From the NCBI RefSeq assembly GCF_900182985.1, contig NZ_FXUY01000001.1, forward strand, positions 2,790,001-2,854,000: a stretch of DNA of 64,000 nt, in the 5' to 3' direction. Position numbers and translations under genes: made by a program. Positions within the stretch are counted from its first letter, which is position 1, and every line of letters begins with the position of its first letter. The notes beneath the pieces are model-generated. The model did not search any database and had not been told where the DNA came from. It worked only from the letters and a program-made list of their open reading frames with translations. The DNA is from Pseudomonas helmanticensis (lineage in GTDB: Bacteria; Pseudomonadota; Gammaproteobacteria; Pseudomonadales; Pseudomonadaceae). Positions 1-6,865 of this stretch are shown here, piece by piece.

Positions 1-2
1 TC

Positions 3-287
3 GCGGCCGGGGCGAAAGGCTGGTGCACCGCAGCGCCGAACCTTATCCCGCGGTTGAATCTGGATCTGTACGAAGCGGCCATGGCGGGCGATCTCGACCG
101 GGCGCGGGATTTGTTCTATCGCCAATTGCCGCTGCTGGACTTCATCCTCAAGGGCGGCTTGCCGGCGACGATCAAGGCCGGGTTGCGCGAAACAGGGCTG
201 GAGGTTGGCGATCCGCGGTTGCCGGTGTTCCCGTTGAGCGAGGCTGGGCAAGGTCAGCTACAGGCAATCCTCAAGACCTTGCGCTGA
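3..287 (+). CDS. dihydrodipicolinate synthase family protein (C-terminal part, cut by window edge)
   Basis: The reading frame is open from base 3 to the stop at 285-287, so the gene starts outside the window. The visible residues include GAKGWCTAAPNLIPR followed by a helical tail ending in QLQAILKTLR. This matches the C-terminal helices of the DapA/NanA class I aldolase family, where a G-x-x-G-W/C segment closes the barrel and a three-helix bundle follows. Members condense or cleave pyruvate-type substrates through a lysine Schiff base. The lysine, barrel and substrate-defining residues lie upstream of the window, so the substrate cannot be given. An REP doublet follows 24 bp after the stop. 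Confidence 0.75.
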   Translation, partial: AAGAKGWCTAAPNLIPRLNLDLYEAAMAGDLDRARDLFYRQLPLLDFILKGGLPATIKAGLRETGLEVGDPRLPVFPLSEAGQGQLQAILKTLR

Positions 288-310
288 TCCTCGGGCAATA
301 CACAAAACCC

Positions 311-405
311 TGTAGGAGCTGTCGAGTGCAACGAGGCTGCGATCTTTTGATCCTGATCTGTACAACCCAGATCAAAAGATCGCAGCGTGCCGCAGCTCCT
401 ACAGG
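311..405. repeat. REP-like inverted pair, family A
   Basis: Two head-to-head copies of the TGTAGGAGCTGCCG...GCTGCGATCTTTTGATC unit, separated by a short spacer. This is one of eleven family A loci in the window. The left copy is diverged (GTCGAGTGCAACGAGG in the centre). It could act as a transcription end between the convergent genes on either side. Confidence 0.85.
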
Positions 406-419
406 GGAATGTGGTGATT

Positions 420-764
420 TCAGAGGACTGGCAACGTCTTGTCCTTGATCACTTTGCTCGGCCCGTTGGCCTTGACGCTGGCGATGCCTTTGGCACACGC
501 GGCGTCAGTGGAATACGACTCGCTGCTGCCGATGATCTGGTGGTTGGCAGCCTTGAGGTTGAAGTAAGGATGGCCATCCTTGGTGGTCTTTTTCTCGTAG
601 CGTTCATCCAGCGGGCTGTTGGTCTGCACCGAAGCAATGCCGTTGTCGGCTGCCGCGCGGGTGGTGTAGAGCTCGCTGGTGAGAATGGTTTCGGCGTTGG
701 CGGCCTTCAGCACAAACCTGAACTGACCGTTGCTGCTTTTACTCACTTCGTACCATCCGGACAT
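420..764 (-). CDS. YegP-like DUF1508 protein, two tandem domains
   Basis: A 114-aa protein made of two copies of one ~50-residue unit. Copy one (residues ~2-50) runs GWYEVSKSSNGQFRFVLKAA to GIASVQTNSP. Copy two (~53-108) runs RYEKKTTKDGHPYFNLKAA to GIASVKANGP. The K-x-x-G-x-x-x-F-x-L-K-A-A-N and G-I-x-S-V-x-x-N signatures identify the DUF1508/YegP family, small cytoplasmic beta-rich proteins of unknown biochemical role, often stress-induced. There is no signal peptide and the gene stands alone. The start at 764 is supported by a purine-rich AGGAGAAACGAGC just upstream on the minus strand. Confidence 0.85.
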   Translation of the reverse strand: MSGWYEVSKSSNGQFRFVLKAANAETILTSELYTTRAAADNGIASVQTNSPLDERYEKKTTKDGHPYFNLKAANHQIIGSSESYSTDAACAKGIASVKANGPSKVIKDKTLPVL

Positions 765-845
765 GCTCGTTTCTCCTGGGCGATTAAGAGATTTCGCGCT
801 TCAGAGTAAAGACCAGTCCAGAACATCTGTCGCCTGTACCGGACC

Positions 846-952
846 CTTCGCCAGCAGGCCGGCTCCCACATTGGATCTCCAGTGAACACAACCTTGGTGA
901 ACACTCAGTACCCAATGTGGGAGCGGGCTTGCTCGCGAAGGGTTCAACCCGC
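846..952. repeat. REP-like inverted pair, family B (GGGAGCGGGCTTGCTCGCGAA type)
   Basis: Inverted pair with TTCGCCAGCAGGCCGGCTCCC on the left and GTGGGAGCGGGCTTGCTCGC on the right, about 50 bp apart. It fills most of the gap between the DUF1508 gene and the ribbon-helix-helix gene. The left copy has diverged. Confidence 0.8.
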
Positions 953-958
953 AATCGG

Positions 959-1264
959 CTATTTCACCACCGCCCGCACCACCGACAACTCCGGCGTACT
1001 CACCCGTCGCTGCGACAGATACCGCGTACAACTCACCCGCAAAAACGAGGCGAAATTCACTACCTCGCCACGATAATCCATCACCTCTTCATACAGCTTG
1101 GCGATCAATTGATTGGTGGTCATGCCGTCGACTTCGGCGATTTCGCTGAGGATGTCCCAGAACTGATTTTCCAGGCGCAGCGTCGTCACCACTCCGCAGA
1201 TACGCAGCGAACGGGAGCGCGATTCGTAGAGAATCGGGTCGGCCTTGACGTAGAGCTCGCACAT
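959..1264 (-). CDS. ribbon-helix-helix domain protein
   Basis: A 101-aa protein if read from the internal Met at 1264 (MCELYVKADP); an in-frame Met at 1309 would add 15 residues but would overlap the upstream gene. The core SRSLRICGVVTTLRLENQFW followed by LSEIAEVDGMTTNQLIAKLYEE matches the RHH_4 family: a short beta strand, then two helices that dimerise for DNA or partner binding. It ends with a basic/Cys segment (SFLRVSCTRYLSQRR). It lies 13 bp downstream of the DJ-1/PfpI gene on the same strand, so the two are probably co-transcribed. Target unknown. Confidence 0.8.
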   Translation of the reverse strand: MCELYVKADPILYESRSRSLRICGVVTTLRLENQFWDILSEIAEVDGMTTNQLIAKLYEEVMDYRGEVVNFASFLRVSCTRYLSQRRVSTPELSVVRAVVK

Positions 1265-1277
1265 TGGCGAATCCTCG

Positions 1278-1859
1278 TTACAAAGTGATTTTGGTGCCAA
1301 GCAGGCCAAGGAAACCGGCCAGCCAGTTCGGATGCGCCGGCCATGCCGGAGCAGTGGCCAGATTGCCTTGAACGTGGCCTTCCGTCACCGCGATGTCGAT
1401 GTACGTACCGCCCGCCAGTCGCACTTCCGGGGCGCAGGCCGGATAGGCGCTGCATTCGCGACCTTCGAGCACGCCCGCCGCTGCCAGCAGTTGCGCACCG
1501 TGGCAGACCGCCGCGATGGGTTTGCCGGCCTTGTCGAAAGCGCGTACCAGATCGAGGACTTTTTCGTTGAGGCGCAGATATTCCGGCGCACGTCCGCCGG
1601 GGATCAGCAGCGCGTCGTAGTCGGCTTCGCGGGCCTTGGCGAAGTCGAAATTGAGCGCGAACAGGTGACCGGGTTTCTCGCTGTAGGTCTGGTCGCCTTC
1701 GAAGTCATGGATCGCGGTGCGCACGGTCTGCCCGGCGGCCTTGTCCGGGCACACGGCGTGGACGCTGTGACCGACCATTTGCAGGGCCTGGAACGGCACC
1801 ATCACTTCGTAGTCTTCGACGTAATCGCCGACCAGCATCAGGATTTTTTTCGCGGCCAT
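1278..1859 (-). CDS. DJ-1/PfpI family protein
   Basis: A 193-aa cytoplasmic protein starting [18 protein letters not shown]. An upstream in-frame Met at 1898 is possible, but the GAGGAG sequence before 1859 favours the shorter form. The nucleophile elbow is [10 protein letters not shown], with the Cys-His pair typical of the class I glutamine-amidotransferase-like DJ-1/PfpI superfamily, and an acidic residue lies near the N-terminus (VEDYEV). Members include proteases, deglycases/glyoxalases and chaperone-like proteins, so activity cannot be fixed from sequence. It leads a probable two-gene operon with the ribbon-helix-helix gene. Confidence 0.88.
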   Translation of the reverse strand: MAAKKILMLVGDYVEDYEVMVPFQALQMVGHSVHAVCPDKAAGQTVRTAIHDFEGDQTYSEKPGHLFALNFDFAKAREADYDALLIPGGRAPEYLRLNEKVLDLVRAFDKAGKPIAAVCHGAQLLAAAGVLEGRECSAYPACAPEVRLAGGTYIDIAVTEGHVQGNLATAPAWPAHPNWLAGFLGLLGTKITL

Positions 1860-1952
1860 GGGGGAGGACTCCTCTGGGAAATGCTTGGGAGTATTCAAGG
1901 TAGACCTATTCGACAGTGACGGGTAACAACGGGCTACTACCGAGTTGACGCC

Positions 1953-2020
1953 ATCGCGAGCAGGCTCACTCCTACAAGGGAACGCATTTCAATTGTAGGA
2001 GTGAGCCTGCTCGCGATGGG
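1953..2020. repeat. REP-like inverted pair, family B (GTAGGAGTGAGCCTGCTCGCGAT type)
   Basis: ATCGCGAGCAGGCTCACTCC and its inverse GGAGTGAGCCTGCTCGCGAT flank a ~20-bp spacer. The element lies between the divergently transcribed DJ-1 gene and the DMT transporter gene, upstream of the latter's start. Confidence 0.88.
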
Positions 2021-2129
2021 GTCAGCAAACTGTACGGATAAGTCCGTGCCTAGCTGTAACAGCCAGAAAGCCACGATTTATGGCTTTATGAAGATACGTC
2101 CCTGCCACCTTCGATTCTGGTCCCCCATC

Positions 2130-3104
2130 ATGTCCTCTCGCGAAAACACCGGCATGGCCCTCGGTCTGCTTGGCGTGGTGATTTTCAGCCTCACTCTGCC
2201 CTTCACCCGCATCGTCGTGCAGGAACTGCATCCGCTGCTCAACGGTCTCGGTCGCGCGTTGTTCGCGGCGATTCCGGCGGCGCTGCTGTTGTTGTGGCGT
2301 CGCGAAAAGTGGCCGACATGGCAGCAAGTCAAAGGCTTGAGCCTGGTGATCGTCGGGGTGATTCTGGGTTTCCCGGTGTTGTCGGCGTGGGCCATGCAAA
2401 CGTTGCCGGCGTCTCACGGTGCGCTGGTCAATGGCTTGCAGCCTTTGTGCGTGGCGCTGTATGCGGCGTGGCTGTCTCATGAGCGGCCGTCGAAAGCCTT
2501 CTGGGCCTGCGCGGCGCTGGGCAGTGCGTTGGTGCTCGGCTATGCGCTGTACACCGGGGCCGGCAGCATTCAGGCCGGTGATCTGCTGATGCTCGGCGCG
2601 ATTGCCGTGGGCGGACTGGGCTATGCCGAGGGCGGTCGGTTGGCCAAGGAGATGGGCGGCTGGCAGGTGATCTGCTGGGCGCTGGTGCTGTCGACGCCGC
2701 TGCTGATCGGCCCGGTGTTGTATCTCGCGCTGCAACATCAGGGCGCGGTATCGGCGAAAACCTGGTGGGCGTTTGGCTATGTGGCGTTGTTTTCGCAGTT
2801 TCTCGGTTTTTTTGCCTGGTATGCCGGGTTGGCCATGGGCGGCATTGCCCGGGTCAGCCAGATCCAGTTGTTGCAGATTTTCTTCACCATCGCGTTTTCG
2901 GCGCTGTTCTTTGGTGAACATGTCGAGCCGATCACCTGGGTGTTTGCCTGCGGGGTGATTGCGACGGTCATGCTCGGTCGCAAAACCACCATCAAACCAA
3001 ATGTGGGAGCGGGCTTGCTCGCGAATGCGGTTCAACATTCACCACACATGGTGACTGATCCGACGCCTTCGCGAGCAAGCCCGCTCCCACACGATCAAAG
3101 GTAA
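2130..3104 (+). CDS. DMT/EamA family transporter with REP-encoded C-terminal tail
   Basis: Inner-membrane exporter of the drug/metabolite superfamily. The start at 2130 (MSSRENTGMALGLLGVVIF) puts the first membrane helix right at the N-terminus; earlier in-frame Mets would add unstructured residues read from intergenic DNA. About ten hydrophobic segments form two EamA repeats, the second ending AFSALFFGEHVEPITWVFACGV. The natural protein seems to end near MLGRKTTIKP. The remaining 34 residues (NVGAGLLANAVQHSPH... to HDQR) are the translation of a family B REP pair, and the stop lies in flanking DNA. It overlaps the convergent methyltransferase gene by 10 bp. Substrate unknown. Confidence 0.88.
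   Translation: MSSRENTGMALGLLGVVIFSLTLPFTRIVVQELHPLLNGLGRALFAAIPAALLLLWRREKWPTWQQVKGLSLVIVGVILGFPVLSAWAMQTLPASHGALVNGLQPLCVALYAAWLSHERPSKAFWACAALGSALVLGYALYTGAGSIQAGDLLMLGAIAVGGLGYAEGGRLAKEMGGWQVICWALVLSTPLLIGPVLYLALQHQGAVSAKTWWAFGYVALFSQFLGFFAWYAGLAMGGIARVSQIQLLQIFFTIAFSALFFGEHVEPITWVFACGVIATVMLGRKTTIKPNVGAGLLANAVQHSPHMVTDPTPSRASPLPHDQR
3000..3092. repeat. REP-like inverted pair, family B, lying inside a coding frame
   Basis: AATGTGGGAGCGGGCTTGCTCGCGAA and its inverse TTCGCGAGCAAGCCCGCTCCCAC enclose a spacer with CACCACACATGGTG. The pair is read in frame as the C-terminal end of the DMT transporter. Confidence 0.9.
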
Positions 3105-4309
3105 CCGTCGGCGCGCAGCAGGGTTTCCAGGCAGTGTTCGCTGATCTGGTAGAAGGCTTTCAACTCGGCAATCTTCAGCAACAGCTGCGCCGGGTCGACC
3201 GGCTCGGCGCGTTTTACCGCGAGGATCATCTTGTTCTTGTTGGTGTGATCGAGCGAGATGAACTCGAACACCTTGGTCTCGTAGCCGCAGGCCTCAAGGA
3301 ACAACGCGCGCAAACTGTCAGTGACCATCTCCGCCTGCTGACCGAGGTGCAGACCGTACTGCAGCATCGGTTTGAGCAACGCCGGGCTCTGGATTTGCAG
3401 GCGGATCTGTTTATGGCAGCACGGCGAGCACATGATGATCGAGGCGCCCGAACGAATGCCGGTGTGGATCGCGTAATCGGTAGCGATGTCGCAGGCATGC
3501 AGGGCAATCATCACGTCCAGCTCGCTCGGCGCCACGCTGCGCACATCACCGCACTTGAACACCAGGCCCGGATGATCGAGCTTCGCCGCCGCCGCGTTGC
3601 ACAGGTTGACCATCTCTTCGCGCAGCTCGACGCCGGTGACTTCGCCCTCGGCCTTCAAGGTGTTGCGCAGGTAATCGTGAATCGCAAAGGTCAGGTAACC
3701 CTTGCCCGAACCGAAATCGGCGACCCGCACCGGTTTGTCCAGCGCCAGCGGCGACGAGGTCAGGGCATGGCTGAACACTTCGATGAACTTGTTGATCTGC
3801 TTCCACTTGCGCGACATCGCCGGGATCAGTTCCTGCTGCGCGTTGGTCACGCCAAGGTCCTTGAGGAACGGACGGCTCAACTCCAGAAAGCGGTTTTTCT
3901 CGCGGTTGTGCTCGGCGGAAGGCGCTTCACGCAATTGCTGAGGTTTGCTCTTGAACAGCGAACTCTTGCCCTTTTTGCTGTATTCGAGCTGGGCTTCATC
4001 GGTCACGGCGAGCAAATGCGCATTTTTGAACGAAGCCGGCAGCAACGCGGCAATCGTCGCCACGCCTTCGCTCAGCGGCAGGTTTTTGGTGATGTCACGG
4101 GTCTTGTAGCGATAGACGAAGGACAGGTTCGGCTGCGCCTTGACCGTCACCGCTTTGATGATGACTCGCTGCAACTCCGCCTCGTCGCCGACGTATTTGG
4201 CCAGCACCAGTTTGATGAAGCCGTTCTGCTCGAGGCTGGTCTGCAGCAGCTCGATGAACTGGGCGTGGTGATCGGGCGCAGGCTTGGTGGCAGGGGCGGT
4301 AACGGACAT
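3095..4309 (-). CDS. class I SAM-dependent methyltransferase (Methyltransf_32 type)
   Basis: A 404-aa protein, start chosen at MSVTAPATKP (4309) rather than the Met 8 codons upstream. The N-terminal ~170 residues are a family-specific helical region. A Rossmann methyltransferase domain follows: motif I is RVADFGSGKGYLTFAIHDYL, and motif II/III is GVELREEMV and FKCGDVRS. A cysteine/histidine cluster IIMCSPCCHKQIR comes after it. The arrangement matches the Methyltransf_32 family, whose eukaryotic members methylate tRNA or protein; the bacterial substrate is unknown to me. The gene appears monocistronic. Its stop overlaps the end of the convergent DMT gene. Confidence 0.85.
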   Translation of the reverse strand: MSVTAPATKPAPDHHAQFIELLQTSLEQNGFIKLVLAKYVGDEAELQRVIIKAVTVKAQPNLSFVYRYKTRDITKNLPLSEGVATIAALLPASFKNAHLLAVTDEAQLEYSKKGKSSLFKSKPQQLREAPSAEHNREKNRFLELSRPFLKDLGVTNAQQELIPAMSRKWKQINKFIEVFSHALTSSPLALDKPVRVADFGSGKGYLTFAIHDYLRNTLKAEGEVTGVELREEMVNLCNAAAAKLDHPGLVFKCGDVRSVAPSELDVMIALHACDIATDYAIHTGIRSGASIIMCSPCCHKQIRLQIQSPALLKPMLQYGLHLGQQAEMVTDSLRALFLEACGYETKVFEFISLDHTNKNKMILAVKRAEPVDPAQLLLKIAELKAFYQISEHCLETLLRADGYL

Positions 4310-4402
4310 GGAAAAACGGCCTCGGGCGGGCAAAATCGGGAATGGCGGGTATTTTAGGGGGGATGTCGGTCGGGGACACGCTCTTATTTACCCAACGGCA
4401 CA

Positions 4403-4481
4403 AATCAAAAGATCGCAGCCTTCGGCAGCTCCTACACAGGCCAATGTAGGAGCTGCCGAAGGCTGCGATCTTTTGATCTAG
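4403..4481. repeat. REP-like inverted pair, family A
   Basis: ATCAAAAGATCGCAGCCTTC...CTCCTACA and its inverse around a ~12-bp spacer. It ends at the stop codon region of the TPM-domain gene (4478) and separates it from the methyltransferase start. Confidence 0.9.
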
Positions 4482-5095
4482 GCCAACACCACCAACCGAT
4501 TGGGCAATTCGTTGCGCACCTGCGTCACCGGCACATGCACTTTGAGCAACTCACCACAGGCCTCGATACACGTCACAAACCCTTCCAGCGTACGCCCCTG
4601 CCGCACCTGCTCGGTAAACGCCGCCACGATCGAATCCCAACTCTTGTTGTCCAGTCGACTGGAAATCCCCTCATCCACCAGAATCTCCACATACCGCTCT
4701 GCCTCGCAGACAAAAATCAGCATGCCGGTGCTGCCCACCGTGTGATGCAGGTTCTGCTCGAGAAACTGTCGCCGCGCCAGGTTCGACGCCCGCCAATGGC
4801 GCACGCGACGCGGGATCAAATGCGTGGTGATTTTCGGCAAACGAAACAGCAGGCACAGCACGATAAACGCGCCCCACTGCACCAGCAGCAGACTGTGCAG
4901 GGTCAACCAGCCGGTCAGGTAATGCACGACGCCGGGCACCACCAGCGCCAGCAAACTCGCCCACAGCAGCGGGATGTACGCGTAGTCGTCGGCGCGGGCT
5001 GCCAGCACTGTCACCAGTTCGGCATCGGTGTCGCGCTCGACCCGGGCAATTGCCTCGGCGACTTTGCGTTGTTCGTGTTCAGTCAGTAATGCCAT
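4478..5095 (-). CDS. TPM domain membrane protein (second TPM gene of the LemA operon)
   Basis: A 205-aa protein opening with LTEHEQRKVAEAIARVERDT, the start of a TPM (repair-of-photosystem/phosphatase-like) fold. Two hydrophobic segments follow (YIPLLWASLLALVVPGVVHY and LLLVQWGAFIVLCLLF). The fold then resumes with the C-terminal TPM part (RFLEQNLHHTVGSTGMLIFV to ISSRLDNKSWDSIVAAFTEQ). The membrane hairpin is therefore inserted within or beside the TPM core. It is the last gene of a lemA-TPM-TPM operon, 33 bp after the preceding gene. The role is unknown; such operons are common in Pseudomonas and are linked to envelope functions. Confidence 0.85.
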   Translation of the reverse strand: MALLTEHEQRKVAEAIARVERDTDAELVTVLAARADDYAYIPLLWASLLALVVPGVVHYLTGWLTLHSLLLVQWGAFIVLCLLFRLPKITTHLIPRRVRHWRASNLARRQFLEQNLHHTVGSTGMLIFVCEAERYVEILVDEGISSRLDNKSWDSIVAAFTEQVRQGRTLEGFVTCIEACGELLKVHVPVTQVRNELPNRLVVLA

Positions 5096-5128
5096 GTCGA
5101 AAAGTGCCTGCTCATTATTCTTTTAATG

Positions 5129-5881
5129 TCACCAGCCGCCGGATGAACCACCGCCGCCGAAGCTGCCCCCGCCACCGCTGAAGCCGCCGCCTCCACCGCC
5201 GCCGCCAAAACCGCCACCGCCGAAACCTCCGCCGCCCCCGGAGCCGCCACGGCCGGTGGGAAGGATACCGAGCATCTGGCAGACAAACACCGTCAGGATG
5301 AACAATATCACCAGAAAAACGAACAACGCCGGGTGCCGCGAAATGAAATCGTCGGAAGGGTCGCCGCTGGATTCATACACTGTCGACGGCTCGTCCAGTG
5401 GATTACCGCCCAGCACCACCAGCATCGCCGCGACGCCATCGCTGATGCCTTTGCTGAAGTTGCCGGTCTTGAATGCCGGCGTGATGACTTGATGGATGAT
5501 CACCGAGGTCTGCGCATCGGTCAGCCGGTCTTCAAGGCCATAACCGACCTCAATGCGCAGTTTGCGCTCATCGCGCGCGACGATCAGCAGCGCGCCGTTG
5601 TTCTTGTCTTTCTGGCCGATGGCCCAGTGCCGGCCAAGCTGAACGCCGAAATCCTCGATGGTGGTGCCCTGCAGATCCGGCACGGTGACGACGACCAATT
5701 GCTCGCCGGTCGCCTGCTCGTGGGCCTGCAACTGCTGCTCCAGTTGCACGCGCACCGCCGGCTCGATCATCTGCGCGGCGTCCACCACCCGCCCGCTTAG
5801 CGCCGGAAACGTCAACTCGGCCCGAGCGCTGAGGGCGAACAACCACAGCAACAACACCAGGCCCATCTTCAACACACGCAT
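5129..5881 (-). CDS. YgcG family TPM domain protein with glycine-rich tail
   Basis: A 250-aa protein started at MRVLKMGLVLLLWLFALSAR, a good signal peptide ending ARA. Reading from an earlier in-frame Met at 5959 would translate the adjacent REP as an N-terminus, so it is rejected. Residues ~25-150 form the TPM domain (VVDAAQMIEPAVR, QLVVVTVPDLQGTTIEDFGV, KNNGALLIVARDERKLRIEV, GYGLEDRLTD). One membrane helix follows (PALFVFLVILFILTVFVCQM), then ~40 residues of almost pure Gly/Phe/Ser. TPM proteins are periplasmic or membrane-anchored with proposed phosphatase or chaperone roles. It is the middle gene of the operon. Confidence 0.9.
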   Translation of the reverse strand: MRVLKMGLVLLLWLFALSARAELTFPALSGRVVDAAQMIEPAVRVQLEQQLQAHEQATGEQLVVVTVPDLQGTTIEDFGVQLGRHWAIGQKDKNNGALLIVARDERKLRIEVGYGLEDRLTDAQTSVIIHQVITPAFKTGNFSKGISDGVAAMLVVLGGNPLDEPSTVYESSGDPSDDFISRHPALFVFLVILFILTVFVCQMLGILPTGRGGSGGGGGFGGGGFGGGGGGGGFSGGGGSFGGGGSSGGW

Positions 5882-5900
5882 AAATATCCCCACCGCCCCC

Positions 5901-5991
5901 CTGTAGGAGCTGCCGAAGGCTGCGATCTTTTGATCTTGTTTTTTACAAACCAACGGCAAAAGATCGCAGGCTGCGGCAGCTCCTACACAGG
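5901..5991. repeat. REP-like inverted pair, family A
   Basis: Inverted pair TGTAGGAGCTGCCGAAGG...GATCTTTTGATC and its inverse. It sits between lemA and the downstream TPM gene, which are otherwise likely co-transcribed, so it may tune read-through or mRNA stability inside the operon. Confidence 0.9.
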
Positions 5992-5996
5992 CTTTC

Positions 5997-6605
5997 TCAG
6001 AATTTCACTTCCGGGGCTTTTTCTGCGCCGGGTGTGGTGGCTTCGAAGGTTTCGCGGATCGGCAGGTCGCTGTACATCACGCTGTGCCAAAGGCGACCGG
6101 GGAAGGTGCGGATCTCGGTGTTGTATTTCTGCACCGCCAGAATGAAATCGCGGCGCGCCACGGCAATACGGTTTTCCGTGCCCTCAAGCTGCGATTGCAG
6201 GGCGAGGAAATTCTGGTTTGCCTTCAAGTCCGGATAACGTTCGGAAACCACCATCAAACGGCTCAACGCGCCGGTCAGTTGATCCTGCGCCTGCTGGAAC
6301 TGTTTGAGCTTCTCGGGATTGTCGAGGGTGCTGGCGTCGACCTGGATCGAAGTCGCTTTCGCCCGCGCTTCGATCACTGCGGTCAGGGTCTCTTCCTCAT
6401 GCTTGGCATAGCCCTTCACCGTTTCCACCAGATTGGGAATCAGGTCGGCGCGGCGCTGGTACTGGTTCTGTACCTGGCCCCACGCCGCTTTGGCCTGCTC
6501 GTCGAGGGTCGGGATGTTGTTGATGCCGCACGCGGTCAGCAGCGTGGCCAGCACCAGCAGCGTGGCGACCTGCAAGCGCGAACGATAGGTTGGACTGACA
6601 TTCAT
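5997..6605 (-). CDS. LemA family lipoprotein
   Basis: A 202-aa protein started at MNVSPTYRSRLQVATLLVLA (6605). The lipobox LLTACG (Cys at about residue 26) predicts a lipoprotein. The LemA core is clear: QAKAAWGQVQNQYQRRADLI then PNLVETVKGYAKHEEETL, long helices, and RRDFILAVQKYNTEIRTFPG. LemA proteins are helical envelope proteins of unknown mechanism, commonly encoded with TPM-domain proteins. It is the first gene of the three-gene operon that continues with the two TPM genes. Confidence 0.92.
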   Translation of the reverse strand: MNVSPTYRSRLQVATLLVLATLLTACGINNIPTLDEQAKAAWGQVQNQYQRRADLIPNLVETVKGYAKHEEETLTAVIEARAKATSIQVDASTLDNPEKLKQFQQAQDQLTGALSRLMVVSERYPDLKANQNFLALQSQLEGTENRIAVARRDFILAVQKYNTEIRTFPGRLWHSVMYSDLPIRETFEATTPGAEKAPEVKF

Positions 6606-6865
6606 CGGAGTGATGCTCCCTGGCACATTTGATTAAAAAACCGGCAGTGAAACACTCGGGGCTGGCACTTGGGGCATAATCGGCCGCGCCACTGGATTGC
6701 TGCGGGCTAATGGGCTAAAAAGTGCCCTGCACGATCACGCTGCCGACGCTCGGTGGGCGTTTTTGGCGGTGTGTTTTTGCGCCTGCACCCGAACAACAAT
6801 AGTCGCTCCCTAAATTTTGGCTGGCCGGCATTGCATTGCCGTTTGCGCCCTTGAGAAAAATATTC

